Part shown: positions 47,290 through 56,845 of the stretch, one piece after another
Layout: every line of letters starts with the position of its first letter
Position numbering within the stretch: the first letter of the stretch is position 1
NCBI GenBank assembly: GCA_943789455.1
Contig: CALSUE010000001.1
Coordinates: forward strand, 685,001-749,000
Source: an uncultured Flavobacteriaceae bacterium
Lineage (GTDB): Bacteria; Bacteroidota; Bacteroidia; Flavobacteriales; Flavobacteriaceae
Direction: 5' to 3'
DNA length: 64,000 nucleotides
The notes under the pieces: generated by a model
Database searches by the model: none
The model's input: the letters and a program-made list of their open reading frames with translations, nothing else
What the model was told of the DNA's origin: nothing
Made by a program: the position numbers and the translations under genes

Positions 47290-47834
47290 GAATAATCTCA
47301 GGAAAAAACAAAGGAAGAAGGATTACAGCTCCTAAAAACCTTCCTGTAAGACCAACTACTGATTTGGCAAAAGAATCGTTATTTAACATCTTAAATAACC
47401 ACTATTATTTAGATACTATTTCTGTTATTGACTTGTTTTCTGGTACAGGAAATATTGCATTCGAATTTGCTTCAAGAGGTGCTAAAAATATTCATGCTGT
47501 AGATGGTAATTTTAATTGTGTCAAATTTATTGATAAAATTTCCACAGAGTTTGAATTCTATATCAATACCTACAGAAGCGATGTGTTTAAATTTTTGGAG
47601 AAAACTGTTCTAAAAACTGATATTATTTTTGCAGACCCACCATACAATCTTGAAAAGGATATGTTTTTAAAAATAATTGAAATTGTATTTGATAGAAACC
47701 TTCTAAATGAAAACGGTATTTTAATTATTGAGCATTCAAAACATATGGATTTGTCAGAAAGTAATTTTTATAATTATTCGAAAAAATATGGTGGAAGTGT
47801 ATTCAGTTTTTACGATAAGAGCAAAGAATTATAA
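47286..47834 (+). CDS. rsmD: 16S rRNA (guanine(966)-N(2))-methyltransferase
   Basis: The 182-residue methyltransferase starts MRIISGKNKGRRI, has the SAM-binding LFSGTGNIAFEFASRGA near residue 54 and the catalytic FADPPYNLEKD near 116, all typical of RsmD, which methylates 16S rRNA in the small subunit. It overlaps the DUF3822 gene by four bases and ends in a six-base overlap with the convergent moxR gene. Confidence 0.93.
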   Translation: MRIISGKNKGRRITAPKNLPVRPTTDLAKESLFNILNNHYYLDTISVIDLFSGTGNIAFEFASRGAKNIHAVDGNFNCVKFIDKISTEFEFYINTYRSDVFKFLEKTVLKTDIIFADPPYNLEKDMFLKIIEIVFDRNLLNENGILIIEHSKHMDLSESNFYNYSKKYGGSVFSFYDKSKEL

Positions 47835-48782
47835 CAGGGATTCAATTATATCAACTATAGATATATTTTCTGCTTCTGCTTTATAGTTTTTTACAATTCT
47901 ATGAGATAAAATTGGAACAGCTACAGCTTTTACATCTTCAATATCAGGCGAATATTTACCTTTTACAGCAGCGATAGCTTTAGCACCTAAAATCAAATTC
48001 TGAGAAGCTCTGGGTCCTGCACCCCAATCAACATATTTTTTTACTAAATCAGTTGCTTTAGAACTTTTTGGTCTTGTTTTACTTACCAAGGAAACAGCGT
48101 ACTCTATTACATTATCTGTTACAGGAACTTTTCTTATTAATTGCTGGATACTGAGAACTTCTTTAATTGATACTATTGGTTCTGCCTTAGTTATAATTTC
48201 TGTTGTTGTATTTTTAACTACCTCTATTTCTTCCTCAAAGCTTGGATATTCTAAATTAATAGAAAACATAAAACGATCTAATTGAGCTTCTGGAAGCGGA
48301 TAGGTTCCCTCTTGTTCTATAGGGTTTTGTGTCGCTAAGACTAAAAACGGTAACTCTAATTTATAATGCTCTCCAGATATAGTTACAGATTTTTCCTGCA
48401 TAGCCTCTAGAAGAGCAGCTTGTGTTTTGGGAGGTGTTCTATTGATCTCATCTGCTAAAATAATATTTGAGAATATAGGTCCTTTTAAAAAAGTAAATTC
48501 ACGTTCTTTATTCAAAACTTCACTCCCTAAAATATCGGAGGGCATTAAATCTGGTGTAAATTGAATCCTTTTAAAGTTTAATCCAAGAACATCCGATACT
48601 GTATTGACTAATAAAGTTTTAGCTAGACCTGGAACACCAATCAGAAGAGAGTGACCACCACAGATAACAGATAATAATACATAATTAATAGCTTGATCTT
48701 GACCAACAATTACCTTTCCAATTTCTGCTTTTAAATCTTTAAATTTAATAACCAGAGCGTCAATGTCAGCTACATCAGACAT
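47829..48782 (-). CDS. MoxR-family AAA+ ATPase
   Basis: The 317-residue protein has Walker A GVPGLAKT near residue 44, Walker B ILADEINRTPPKTQAALLEAMQE near 107, and the LATQNPIEQEGTYPLPEAQLDRF sensor region, as in MoxR proteins. These ATPases are thought to act as chaperones with von Willebrand-factor or DUF58 partners. None follows here because the next gene is convergent. Instead it is the last gene of a cluster of periplasmic foldases; its TAATG overlap with the upstream SurA-like gene suggests coupled expression. Confidence 0.92.
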   Translation of the reverse strand: MSDVADIDALVIKFKDLKAEIGKVIVGQDQAINYVLLSVICGGHSLLIGVPGLAKTLLVNTVSDVLGLNFKRIQFTPDLMPSDILGSEVLNKEREFTFLKGPIFSNIILADEINRTPPKTQAALLEAMQEKSVTISGEHYKLELPFLVLATQNPIEQEGTYPLPEAQLDRFMFSINLEYPSFEEEIEVVKNTTTEIITKAEPIVSIKEVLSIQQLIRKVPVTDNVIEYAVSLVSKTRPKSSKATDLVKKYVDWGAGPRASQNLILGAKAIAAVKGKYSPDIEDVKAVAVPILSHRIVKNYKAEAENISIVDIIESLL

Positions 48783-50155
48783 TAGTTAGCAATTTCTTTC
48801 GTCCAATTTTTATCGAAGGTGCATTTTTGGAATTCTTTACTTATTTTTATGTAAGTATCACCTATTTTTTCTCTAGACCATTTTGCGATGGTTTCTTGTT
48901 TCTTCTTTTGAAGTGCTAGATTTTGAACTTTCACATAGTCGTCTACCATGTCTGCTATATGAGTATTTGTTCTGTCATTCATAATCATCACTTTATACAT
49001 CTTTTTCCCTTCACGTGTCTCATCATAAAACACATCAGACATTTCACTTTTCTGTAAGTTATTAACTCTAGCATATAAAGCAGGGTCCATTCTAGTTAAA
49101 TCAAAAGTAGATTCTCCTGAATAAGGATTAACAATCAGGCCTCCATTATTCTTGGTATCTTTATCCTCTGAATATTTTTTCACTGCCTCTGCAAAAGTGA
49201 TCACACCATTATCTATATCTTCTTTTATTTTTTCAAGTTTTTCTTTTGTTTCATCTAATTTTTCTTGAGGAATATCTGGCTGAATTAAAATGTGTGAGGC
49301 TAACCTTGTTTCTCCTCTAATTTCATGCAACTGAAGAATATGATAACCAAACTTAGATTTGAAGGGTTCAGAAACTTGATTCACATCTAAAGAAAAAGCG
49401 GCTTCTTTAAATTCTTTTATGAACTGACTATTCTTGTCAATAGAATATCTTCCTCCATTATCTGTAACTGCAGGATCCATTGAATTAATAATTGCTTTCA
49501 TTTTAAAACTTGAACCCCCTTCTATATCTTTCTTTAATTGACTGAGTTTATTAATTACTCTATCCAATTCCTCTTGAGTAGCCTCTGCATTTAAAACTAA
49601 TTGAGCTATTTGAATTTCCGCTGGAAATTCTGGTAATTCACCTTTTTCTTTCAAACCATTGAAATAGATTCTTATTTCTTCTGGTGTAACATCAATATTT
49701 TCAGTGATTTGTCTTTGTTCTTTTTGAATTAAAGAATTTTCTTTTTCTATGCCAAAAAGTTCTTTCTTTAGGTCCTCTATATCATTAAACCCATAGGCTT
49801 CAACAACTTTTTCAATACTTCCATATTCTTGACTAAAAAATTGAATATTTCTTTCAACTTGGTCATTAACCTCAGCATCTGAAACAATTATACTATCAAC
49901 TACAGCATGATGAGCTAATAATTTCTGTAACATTAATTGTTCTAACATTTCGCAATCTGAAATTTTTATTTTCCCTTCACTACTGTTCTCTAATTCTAAT
50001 TTAAACTTTTCAATATCAGAATCAAGAACAATGTTTTTTCCAACAACGACCCCAACTGCGTCAATTTTAACTTTTTGAGCATTTATTGTGTGATTGAACA
50101 ATAAAATGAATAGCGTTAAGCTAATGAATTTTAAAAATTTTATTTTGAATGGCAT
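48782..50155 (-). CDS. SurA-like periplasmic peptidyl-prolyl isomerase
   Basis: The 457-residue protein begins with a signal peptide (to about residue 26, INAQ), then a SurA-type helical N-domain, followed by two parvulin (PpiC) domains at roughly 175-280 and 285-395. FGYHILQLHEIRG marks the end of the first. It would fold outer-membrane proteins in the periplasm. Its start overlaps the end of the upstream lipoprotein gene by 35 bases. Domain order and size agree with SurA. Confidence 0.88.
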   Translation of the reverse strand: MPFKIKFLKFISLTLFILLFNHTINAQKVKIDAVGVVVGKNIVLDSDIEKFKLELENSSEGKIKISDCEMLEQLMLQKLLAHHAVVDSIIVSDAEVNDQVERNIQFFSQEYGSIEKVVEAYGFNDIEDLKKELFGIEKENSLIQKEQRQITENIDVTPEEIRIYFNGLKEKGELPEFPAEIQIAQLVLNAEATQEELDRVINKLSQLKKDIEGGSSFKMKAIINSMDPAVTDNGGRYSIDKNSQFIKEFKEAAFSLDVNQVSEPFKSKFGYHILQLHEIRGETRLASHILIQPDIPQEKLDETKEKLEKIKEDIDNGVITFAEAVKKYSEDKDTKNNGGLIVNPYSGESTFDLTRMDPALYARVNNLQKSEMSDVFYDETREGKKMYKVMIMNDRTNTHIADMVDDYVKVQNLALQKKKQETIAKWSREKIGDTYIKISKEFQKCTFDKNWTKEIAN

Positions 50156-50969
50156 CTTTTACTATTATTTTTTCAATATCTCTAATTAATTGTAATTTTC
50201 TTTGATGTAAAATCATTTGTTTTATTGTAGGTTCTATATAGCCTAGGGGTGCTATTTGGTTTCTTAATAAAACATCTTTTATAACAGCCAAATATAAACC
50301 TAAAGAATCTTCTTTTTTAATTAAATCCGTTTTTTTTAACAAATCATTACGGGAAAATGGCAATTTTAACAAAACATTTTCTAAAGGGGTCCAAACTGAA
50401 TCACTCAACATCATCTTTTTAAAGGAAAGTTGTCTTAATTCTAGAGCTTCTAAATCTTCAATTGAGCCCTTTTTAAAGAACTTAAGAACTTCTTTTTTAT
50501 CTATTAAGTCATTAGAAAAATGAATGTATCTTGTTTTGACTAGCTCTTCATTTAACCTAAAATTATTATTGTTCTTCTTGTAGTAATTTATAATTTCTTC
50601 TTGTTCAATAACGGTATCTAGTTGTTGCTTTATAAGTCTCTCTTTATAACCATTAATTAAAAGTGCTTGTTTATAATCCCTAACTAAATCATTAATCTCA
50701 GCATTATCATTTTGCGAAGTGTTTTCAGCGGCCTTTTTTAACAATAACTGTTGTATTGCCCAACTATTAATTATGCTTCTAGTGAGAACAATACTGTCAT
50801 TTTTGTCTATGTTTTTGGGAAGTAAAAAATTTAAATCTTCTTTAAACAAACTTTCATCATATACACTTGCAATTGGTAAATCACTTAAATTATTTTCTTT
50901 TTTTTGAAATTCTAACGAATCACATGAAAAAAGCATTAAAAATATGGATATATAGAAATAGTTTTTCAA
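50121..50969 (-). CDS. lipoprotein related to the SurA N-terminal domain, without isomerase domain
   Basis: The 282-residue protein has a lipoprotein signal: MKNYFYISIFLMLFSCDSLE, with Cys16 as lipidation site. The rest is helical and charged and resembles the chaperone part of SurA-type foldases (EEEIINYYKKNNNNF). No parvulin domain is evident. It lies between two PpiC-domain genes and overlaps both (four and 35 bases), so it probably works with them in outer-membrane protein folding. That role is inferred from context. Confidence 0.72.
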   Translation of the reverse strand: MKNYFYISIFLMLFSCDSLEFQKKENNLSDLPIASVYDESLFKEDLNFLLPKNIDKNDSIVLTRSIINSWAIQQLLLKKAAENTSQNDNAEINDLVRDYKQALLINGYKERLIKQQLDTVIEQEEIINYYKKNNNNFRLNEELVKTRYIHFSNDLIDKKEVLKFFKKGSIEDLEALELRQLSFKKMMLSDSVWTPLENVLLKLPFSRNDLLKKTDLIKKEDSLGLYLAVIKDVLLRNQIAPLGYIEPTIKQMILHQRKLQLIRDIEKIIVKDAIQNKIFKIH

Positions 50970-52564
50970 GATTCTTTTCTGTAATAATTAATTAACCTTT
51001 TAACAACTTTTTTATTAACCTTAATTTTACTTTTAGATCTTAACTCTTGAATCCAATCATTATCCAAAGTAGTTTGAAAATCGTTCATCACTCTACCTTT
51101 AATATTATCTAAATCATTAGTTTCATATGAGTTTTTACGAGCATCAAAGTAGGTATTTAAAGCAATTGAATCTGACGAAATATTCCAAATTTTTTGTTGC
51201 ATTAATTCAAAAAGTAACAGGCCGTCTTGATATTCTGTAAGTGTCGAAGAATACTCTTTATTTGTATTTACTAAATTTTCTTTATAATAAGCTAAGATTT
51301 CTTCGTTGATGAAATTTTTAAGTAAAGTGCTAAATGCCATTTGACTTCTTTTTGATCTGTAGGCTACAAAATCACCCTTTGTTATTTTTTTCTTGTTAAT
51401 CGTTAGGAATATAGATTCTAATGAATCTTTAAAATTATTATTTTGAAGAGCCTCCTTTACAGGCTCCATAATATTTATTGAATACTCATTTTTTAATCTT
51501 TTCAGTATTGAACTACTTGATAACTTAACTCTACCTGTATTTTTTACTTTTTGTGAAATTTCTTTTTCTAATTCCTCAAATGGAAGTATTGGATATTTCT
51601 TTATTAATTTTATGATATGCCATCCATATTTTGTTTTGAAAGGCATACTTATATCATCTATAGAAACAAGTGAATAAGAAGCTCTCTCAAAGGACTTTAC
51701 CATTCTTTTGCGTCCAAATTTAGGTAAAACACCACCTTTTCTTTTAGATCCTGAATCGTTAGAATATTTGAGAGCTAATTCCTTGAAAATTCCTCCATTT
51801 TTTAGTTTAGTATGAACTTCGTCAATTAATTTCTTTCCGTTTGAGGTTGTGTCTGAAATCAAAATATGCGCAACTTGTCTTTCTCCTTTGGAAGTTCTAG
51901 AACCTGTTTTTTGTAAAATATGGTAACCATAACGAGTTTTAAAAATTTGTGAAACTTCACCAAGGGAAGTTTTGTAGGCCACATCTTCAAAATCATATAA
52001 CATATTAAATGCTGAAAAATACCCCAAATCACCACCATTTTTTTTAGCTGATGGGTCTTCAGATAATTCTATAGCTACTTGTTTAAAAGATTCACCTGCA
52101 ATTACTCTATTCCTAGCCTCCATTATTTTTGAGAATGGTAAAAGAGTATCTTTTGGCTTATAATTTCTTGGAAGCTTGATTAGTATATGACTTGCACTTA
52201 TTTCTGTTCTAATTCGACCATACGCTTCTTTAACAAGTGAGTTTAATTGATTTTCATCTTGAATATAAGGCGCAATCAATTGTTTCCTGTAAGTTTCAAT
52301 TTCGTTTGTATATGAAGTTAGCGTATCTAGTCTTAATTCATATGCTTGTTTAACTTTAAGTTTAAAATTAATAAATAAATTAAGGTTTTTTTCTATATCC
52401 TTAGACTCTTCGTTATCAATTGCATCCAAGTTTCTTTCATAAATTCTTTTAAAATCCGCAACAGATACCTTTTCATCATCTATAGTCACTAAAATGTCTG
52501 TATCCTTTTGTGAGAAAATATTTAAAGTGTGTAATGTTAGTAATAATAAAATATATTTTTTCAT
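50966..52564 (-). CDS. PpiC-type peptidyl-prolyl isomerase, SurA-related, two parvulin domains
   Basis: The ATG giving MKKYILLLLTLHTLNIFSQ provides a clean signal peptide, so it is preferred over an ATG nine codons earlier; the product has 532 residues. Two parvulin domains are visible: ASHILIKLPRNY to YGYHILQKTG (about residues 120-225) and RQVAHILISD to YGWHIIKL (about 230-330). The C-terminal 200 residues are helical. It is the first of three successive foldase genes ending in moxR and starts four bases after the small DUF493 gene. Confidence 0.88.
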   Translation of the reverse strand: MKKYILLLLTLHTLNIFSQKDTDILVTIDDEKVSVADFKRIYERNLDAIDNEESKDIEKNLNLFINFKLKVKQAYELRLDTLTSYTNEIETYRKQLIAPYIQDENQLNSLVKEAYGRIRTEISASHILIKLPRNYKPKDTLLPFSKIMEARNRVIAGESFKQVAIELSEDPSAKKNGGDLGYFSAFNMLYDFEDVAYKTSLGEVSQIFKTRYGYHILQKTGSRTSKGERQVAHILISDTTSNGKKLIDEVHTKLKNGGIFKELALKYSNDSGSKRKGGVLPKFGRKRMVKSFERASYSLVSIDDISMPFKTKYGWHIIKLIKKYPILPFEELEKEISQKVKNTGRVKLSSSSILKRLKNEYSINIMEPVKEALQNNNFKDSLESIFLTINKKKITKGDFVAYRSKRSQMAFSTLLKNFINEEILAYYKENLVNTNKEYSSTLTEYQDGLLLFELMQQKIWNISSDSIALNTYFDARKNSYETNDLDNIKGRVMNDFQTTLDNDWIQELRSKSKIKVNKKVVKRLINYYRKES

Positions 52565-52568
52565 TATG

Positions 52569-52850
52569 TTATAGTGATATGATTCCTTCAATTTTTTCAG
52601 CTTGTTTATAATATGAAATTACTTGATTTGAGTTTTCTATATGAATAACTACAGAAATGCTATTATATTTTTCAGTTTTTGATTTTTTTGTGGTAATTGT
52701 TGCACCTTTATCTTTAAAGATGTCTTTAACTAAAGCTACTTTATTTCCTTCAGTTGATACGATAAATTTATATAAATAATCAGACGGAAAACTTGTAGTG
52801 TCATCTAGTTGATTTTTCAACTTTTTATAAAAATTATCTCTATCTTTCAT
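52569..52850 (-). CDS. DUF493 family protein
   Basis: The 93-residue protein has the ACT-like beta-alpha fold of the YbeD/DUF493 family, visible in FPSDYLYKFIVSTEGNKVAL and the C-terminal SYYKQAEKIEGIISL. The family has a role in regulation proposed but not proven. It is the first gene of the minus-strand foldase cluster and is divergent from the AAA ATPase gene, with 87 bases between. Confidence 0.82.
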   Translation of the reverse strand: MKDRDNFYKKLKNQLDDTTSFPSDYLYKFIVSTEGNKVALVKDIFKDKGATITTKKSKTEKYNSISVVIHIENSNQVISYYKQAEKIEGIISL

Positions 52851-52937
52851 TTTAGAATTTTAACAATTATTGTAATATAATTCTACAAAATTACATCATT
52901 ATATTATTATAATAAATTAATACTATATTTTTGTTTT

Positions 52938-53480
52938 ATGCAAAAAAAAATTGTGCTTATTGGAGGTCCTGGAACTGGAAAATCATCTGTTTTAAAACAA
53001 CTTAAAAGTAGCGGATTTTATTGTATGGAAGAGATTTCTAGGCAAATAACCATAAAAGCTCAAGAGGAAGGCGTAGAGCAATTGTTTTTAACAGAACCTA
53101 TACTATTTAGTAAATTGCTACATAAAGGTAGGAAAGAACAATACCTCGAAGCCTCTAGAAGTAATAATAATTTAATTTTTTTTGATAGAGGTTTGCCAGA
53201 CATTCATGCCTATTTAGATTATACCAAGGAAAAATACCCATCGTATTTCAAGGAATCTAGCACAAAATATAGATATGATTATGTATTTATTTTTAAACCA
53301 TGGAAAGAAATTTTTATCACAGATGGTGAGAGGTATGAGAGCTTTAAAGAAGCAACAACTATAGATACGTACCTAGAGAAATCATATAGAGATTTAAATT
53401 ATACTTTAATTGAAGTTCCATTTGATACTATTAAAAACCGATCAGATTTCATTCTTAATTGGCTCAAAAAAAATGCATGA
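52938..53480 (+). CDS. P-loop ATPase of the AAA_28 type
   Basis: The 180-residue protein starts MQKKIVLIGGPGTGKSSVLKQ with a clear Walker A at residues 9-16. FFDRGLPDIHAYLDY near 85 and the YDYVFIFKPW strand are typical of predicted ATPases related to nucleotide or NAD kinases. The substrate is unknown. Its TGA overlaps the recQ ATG in ATGA, so the two are probably coupled. Confidence 0.82.
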   Translation: MQKKIVLIGGPGTGKSSVLKQLKSSGFYCMEEISRQITIKAQEEGVEQLFLTEPILFSKLLHKGRKEQYLEASRSNNNLIFFDRGLPDIHAYLDYTKEKYPSYFKESSTKYRYDYVFIFKPWKEIFITDGERYESFKEATTIDTYLEKSYRDLNYTLIEVPFDTIKNRSDFILNWLKKNA

Positions 53481-55366
53481 TACTACCTAAAGACATATTA
53501 AAAAGGTATTGGGGGCATTCTTCTTTCAGGAATTTACAAGAAGAAATAATCAACGCTGTTATATCTAAAAATGATGTTTTTGCTCTTCTACCCACTGGCG
53601 CTGGAAAATCTTTATGTTATCAAATTCCTGCATTAGCAAAAGAAGGGGTATGTTTAGTGATCTCTCCACTGATATCGCTGATGAAAGATCAAATAGCACA
53701 ACTTGAAAAAAAAGGAATTAAAGCATTAACTATTGAGAGTAAATCAAGTGTTGATGAAATAGTTACCTTATTTGACAATCTTAAGTTTGGCAACTATAAA
53801 CTTCTCTATTTATCGCCTGAGAGGTTAAATTCAGAATTTATTTTGAATAAATTAAAACAAATTCAAGTTAATTTAATAGCTGTAGATGAGGCACACTGCA
53901 TATCTGAATGGGGACATGATTTTAGACCATCATACAGACTTATTCATAAGGTAAGAGAAATACATCCTGATATAAATATTATTGCATTAACCGCAACAGC
54001 AACAAAAAAAGTAACAAAAGATATTATTGAAAATTTAAATTTAAAACAGACAGCTATTTTTAAAAAATCTTTCTTTCGAGAAAATTTAGCTTATCAAGTG
54101 ATTCAAAATGAAAACAAGATTGGAAAACTTGAAAAAATATTTAAGAAAAACCCTTACCCTACAATTATTTATGTTGGCTCTAGAAGGAAAACGGAAGATA
54201 TTTCTAACCTTATAAATTCAAAGGGGTACTCTTCAACTTTTTATCATGGTGGAATGACTTCAAAAAGTAAATCCGAGGCTTTTAATTCCTGGATGAAAGA
54301 AGAAAAGTTAATCATGGTAGCTACAAATGCCTTTGGAATGGGTATAGATAAATCAAATGTAAAAATAGTAGTTCATTTAGATCTTCCCGCTAGTATTGAA
54401 AATTATGTTCAAGAGGCTGGAAGAGCTGGAAGAAGCGGAGAAAAATCATTTTCAGTAATCTTACAAAATGATAATGACATTAATGCTTTCAAAAAAAATA
54501 AATTAGAGGGATATCCAACACTCAAAGAAATTAAGATTGTACATCAAAAATTATATCAATACTTTCAAATTGCTAAAGGAGAATTAAGAGATGATTCTTT
54601 AGATTTTAATTTTTTAAAATTTTGTGAAACTTATAACTTTTCACACAAAAAGACTGCCAATATTTTTCGAATTCTTGTAAATAATAGCATTATTGAAATT
54701 AATTCCAAATACAGTAAAAAGTCTACAATTATTTTTAAAATACCAGGTAATCATTTAGCTAGACAGCATTATAATAATAAATTAACAAAAAAATTAATAG
54801 ATTTAATTCTAAGAAGTCATGGAGGAGTTTTTCAGAAAGAGATAAGAATAAATGAATTTAACATTGCCAAGAGTTTACAAATTAATTCCTTGACAGTAAG
54901 AAATGAATTGAATTTATTAGATCAGTTAGACATTATTGACTACAAGGAGGCTAATAGTAACGAAGAACTTACATTTTTAATCCCAAGAGAAGACGATAGA
55001 ACAATTAATAGAATATCTACCTCGATTGAAAAATTTTTAAATCAACAAATTCAAAAATCTGAAGATTTAATATACTTTATTAAAAACAACACTATATGCA
55101 GAAGTATTCAATTATCTAATTATTTTGGAGAAAAAAAAGCATTGAAGTGTGGCATATGTGATGTTTGTATTTCTGACAAAAAAAATAATACCTCTGAATT
55201 AGAAAAAGATATTCTAGAACTTTTTAGTCACAAAAAAGAAATTTCTCAAAAGGAAATTATCTTTTCTTTAGATAGAGATGAAAAAGCAATTTTAATACAT
55301 TTGCGTTACCTATTATCAAAAGATAAGATTGGTTTAACAAAAAATAATAAATTTTTCATTTCATGA
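53477..55366 (+). CDS. recQ: ATP-dependent DNA helicase RecQ family
   Basis: Helicase motifs include LPTGAGKSLCYQIPA (motif I), VDEAHCISEWGHDFRPSY (DEAH box) and the VQEAGRAGRSGEKS motif VI. The zinc-binding cysteines follow in CRSIQLSNYFGEKK and CGICDVC near residue 530. A short winged-helix part ends the protein; a HRDC domain is not visible, so it is a short RecQ. The ATG overlapping the previous stop (MILPKDILKRYWG) is chosen over an upstream TTG, giving 629 residues. fmt follows with a four-base overlap. Confidence 0.92.
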   Translation: MILPKDILKRYWGHSSFRNLQEEIINAVISKNDVFALLPTGAGKSLCYQIPALAKEGVCLVISPLISLMKDQIAQLEKKGIKALTIESKSSVDEIVTLFDNLKFGNYKLLYLSPERLNSEFILNKLKQIQVNLIAVDEAHCISEWGHDFRPSYRLIHKVREIHPDINIIALTATATKKVTKDIIENLNLKQTAIFKKSFFRENLAYQVIQNENKIGKLEKIFKKNPYPTIIYVGSRRKTEDISNLINSKGYSSTFYHGGMTSKSKSEAFNSWMKEEKLIMVATNAFGMGIDKSNVKIVVHLDLPASIENYVQEAGRAGRSGEKSFSVILQNDNDINAFKKNKLEGYPTLKEIKIVHQKLYQYFQIAKGELRDDSLDFNFLKFCETYNFSHKKTANIFRILVNNSIIEINSKYSKKSTIIFKIPGNHLARQHYNNKLTKKLIDLILRSHGGVFQKEIRINEFNIAKSLQINSLTVRNELNLLDQLDIIDYKEANSNEELTFLIPREDDRTINRISTSIEKFLNQQIQKSEDLIYFIKNNTICRSIQLSNYFGEKKALKCGICDVCISDKKNNTSELEKDILELFSHKKEISQKEIIFSLDRDEKAILIHLRYLLSKDKIGLTKNNKFFIS

Positions 55367-56307
55367 GAGACCTACGCATAGTTTTTATGGGAACTCCAGA
55401 ATTTGCTGTTACTATTTTAAAAAAATTAGTAGAAGATAATTTTAATATCGTTGGAGTAGTAACTGCATCAGATAAAAAGGCTGGAAGAGGTCGTAAAATA
55501 AATGAATCTGCTATTAAAAAATATGCCGTTGAAAATAAACTCAAATTATTACAGCCTAAAAACCTAAAAAGCGAAGAGTTCTTATCAAATTTAAAAGCTC
55601 TTAAAGCCAATCTTCAGATCGTAGTTGCTTTTAGGATGCTACCAAAGGCTGTCTGGAAAATGCCTGCATATGGAACTTTTAATCTACATGCATCCCTTCT
55701 ACCAGACTACAGAGGAGCAGCACCTATACATTGGGCCATTATAAATGGAGAAGAAAAAACCGGTGTCACTACTTTTTTTATAGATGAGAAAATAGATACA
55801 GGTAATATAATTCTTCAGAAAGAAATTACTATTCATGATGATGAAATAGTTGGAGAATTACATGATAGACTTATGAACTTAGGAGCAAATTTAGTTTCTG
55901 ATACGGTATTAAGTATTAAAAGTAATTCAGTTACAACTCAAAAACAAAAAAAGGATAGTCAAAAAATAGCTCCAAAGTTATTTCCTGAAAACTGCAAAAT
56001 AGATTGGAACAACTCAATAGATAAAATATATAATCATATTAGAGGCCTAAATCCTTTTCCAGGTGCTTGGACCCAAATGATTAATAATGAAGACGTCACG
56101 TCTTTAAAAATATATAAAATTCGAAAAGAAATAATAAATCATAAAAAGACGATTAAAACAATTACAACCACTAAAGATGACATTAAAATAGCAGTTATTG
56201 GAGGGTATATAATTATTGATGAATTAAAGATTTCTGGAAAGAAAAAACTAGATAGTAAAAGTCTTCTAAATGGCTATTCTTTTTCTATAAATGCAAAAAT
56301 GCGCTAA
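55363..56307 (+). CDS. fmt: methionyl-tRNA formyltransferase
   Basis: It formylates initiator Met-tRNA. The N-terminus RIVFMGTPEFAV and the catalytic NLHASLLPDYRGAAPIHW near residues 107-124 are diagnostic, and the C-terminal domain with RGLNPFPGAWTQ is present. Length (314) is normal. It overlaps recQ by four bases. A 180-base spacer and the HU gene follow; no clear terminator is seen directly after the stop. Confidence 0.96.
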   Translation: MRDLRIVFMGTPEFAVTILKKLVEDNFNIVGVVTASDKKAGRGRKINESAIKKYAVENKLKLLQPKNLKSEEFLSNLKALKANLQIVVAFRMLPKAVWKMPAYGTFNLHASLLPDYRGAAPIHWAIINGEEKTGVTTFFIDEKIDTGNIILQKEITIHDDEIVGELHDRLMNLGANLVSDTVLSIKSNSVTTQKQKKDSQKIAPKLFPENCKIDWNNSIDKIYNHIRGLNPFPGAWTQMINNEDVTSLKIYKIRKEIINHKKTIKTITTTKDDIKIAVIGGYIIIDELKISGKKKLDSKSLLNGYSFSINAKMR

Positions 56308-56412
56308 AGCCTTTAGTAGCACTACATTTATCGTTTTGATGTAAATATGAAGCTCCTTATTAACAATTTACATAGTTTTATTAACAAAAAGGGGGTTTTT
56401 TGAGGGCTAAAC

Positions 56413-56442
56413 TTGCACAAGCCCTTAATCCGTCTATATTTG
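56413..56442 (+). promoter_or_regulatory. promoter of the HU gene
   Basis: TTG at 56,413-56,415 and TATATTTG at 56,435-56,442 are separated by exactly 19 bases, the Bacteroidota housekeeping promoter. Transcription should begin about 40 bases before the ATG. Confidence 0.8.
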
Positions 56443-56489
56443 TTAAAGCATTTATGCAAACAAAACAATTAATTTAAATACTATTTATT

Positions 56490-56762
56490 ATGAACAAATC
56501 AGATTTAATCGATGCAATGGCTGCTGACGCAGGAATTTCAAAAGCAGCAGCAAAAGCCGCTCTAGAATCAGTAACTTCTAATGTAACGTCTACTTTAAAA
56601 TCAGGTGGAAAAGTTGCTTTAGTAGGATGGGGAACTTGGTCAGTATCAAGAAGAGCTGCTAGAAATGGTAGAAATCCACAAACTGGAGCAGAAATTAAAA
56701 TTGCTGCAAAAAATGTTGTAAAGTTTAAAGCAGGAGCTGGTTTAAGCAGTGCTGTAAACTAA
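56490..56762 (+). CDS. hup: HU-family DNA-binding protein
   Basis: The 90-residue histone-like protein begins [20 protein letters not shown] and has the DNA-binding arm with [15 protein letters not shown] near residues 60-75, a classic HU signature. It bends and compacts DNA. It has its own strong promoter and a strong terminator, so it is a single-gene unit. Confidence 0.97.
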   Translation: MNKSDLIDAMAADAGISKAAAKAALESVTSNVTSTLKSGGKVALVGWGTWSVSRRAARNGRNPQTGAEIKIAAKNVVKFKAGAGLSSAVN

Positions 56763-56778
56763 TAACTTTTTTTTTATC

Positions 56779-56811
56779 AAAAAAAAACCTTCTTTTAAGA
56801 AGGTTTTTTTT
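56779..56811 (+). terminator. Rho-independent terminator of the HU gene
   Basis: AACCTTCTT pairs with AAGAAGGTT around a TT loop, flanked by an A-run and a run of eight T. It starts 17 bases after the HU stop. Confidence 0.85.
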
Positions 56812-56845
56812 ATGTGCTTATTTTTTTATAAATTTAAGAAATAAA

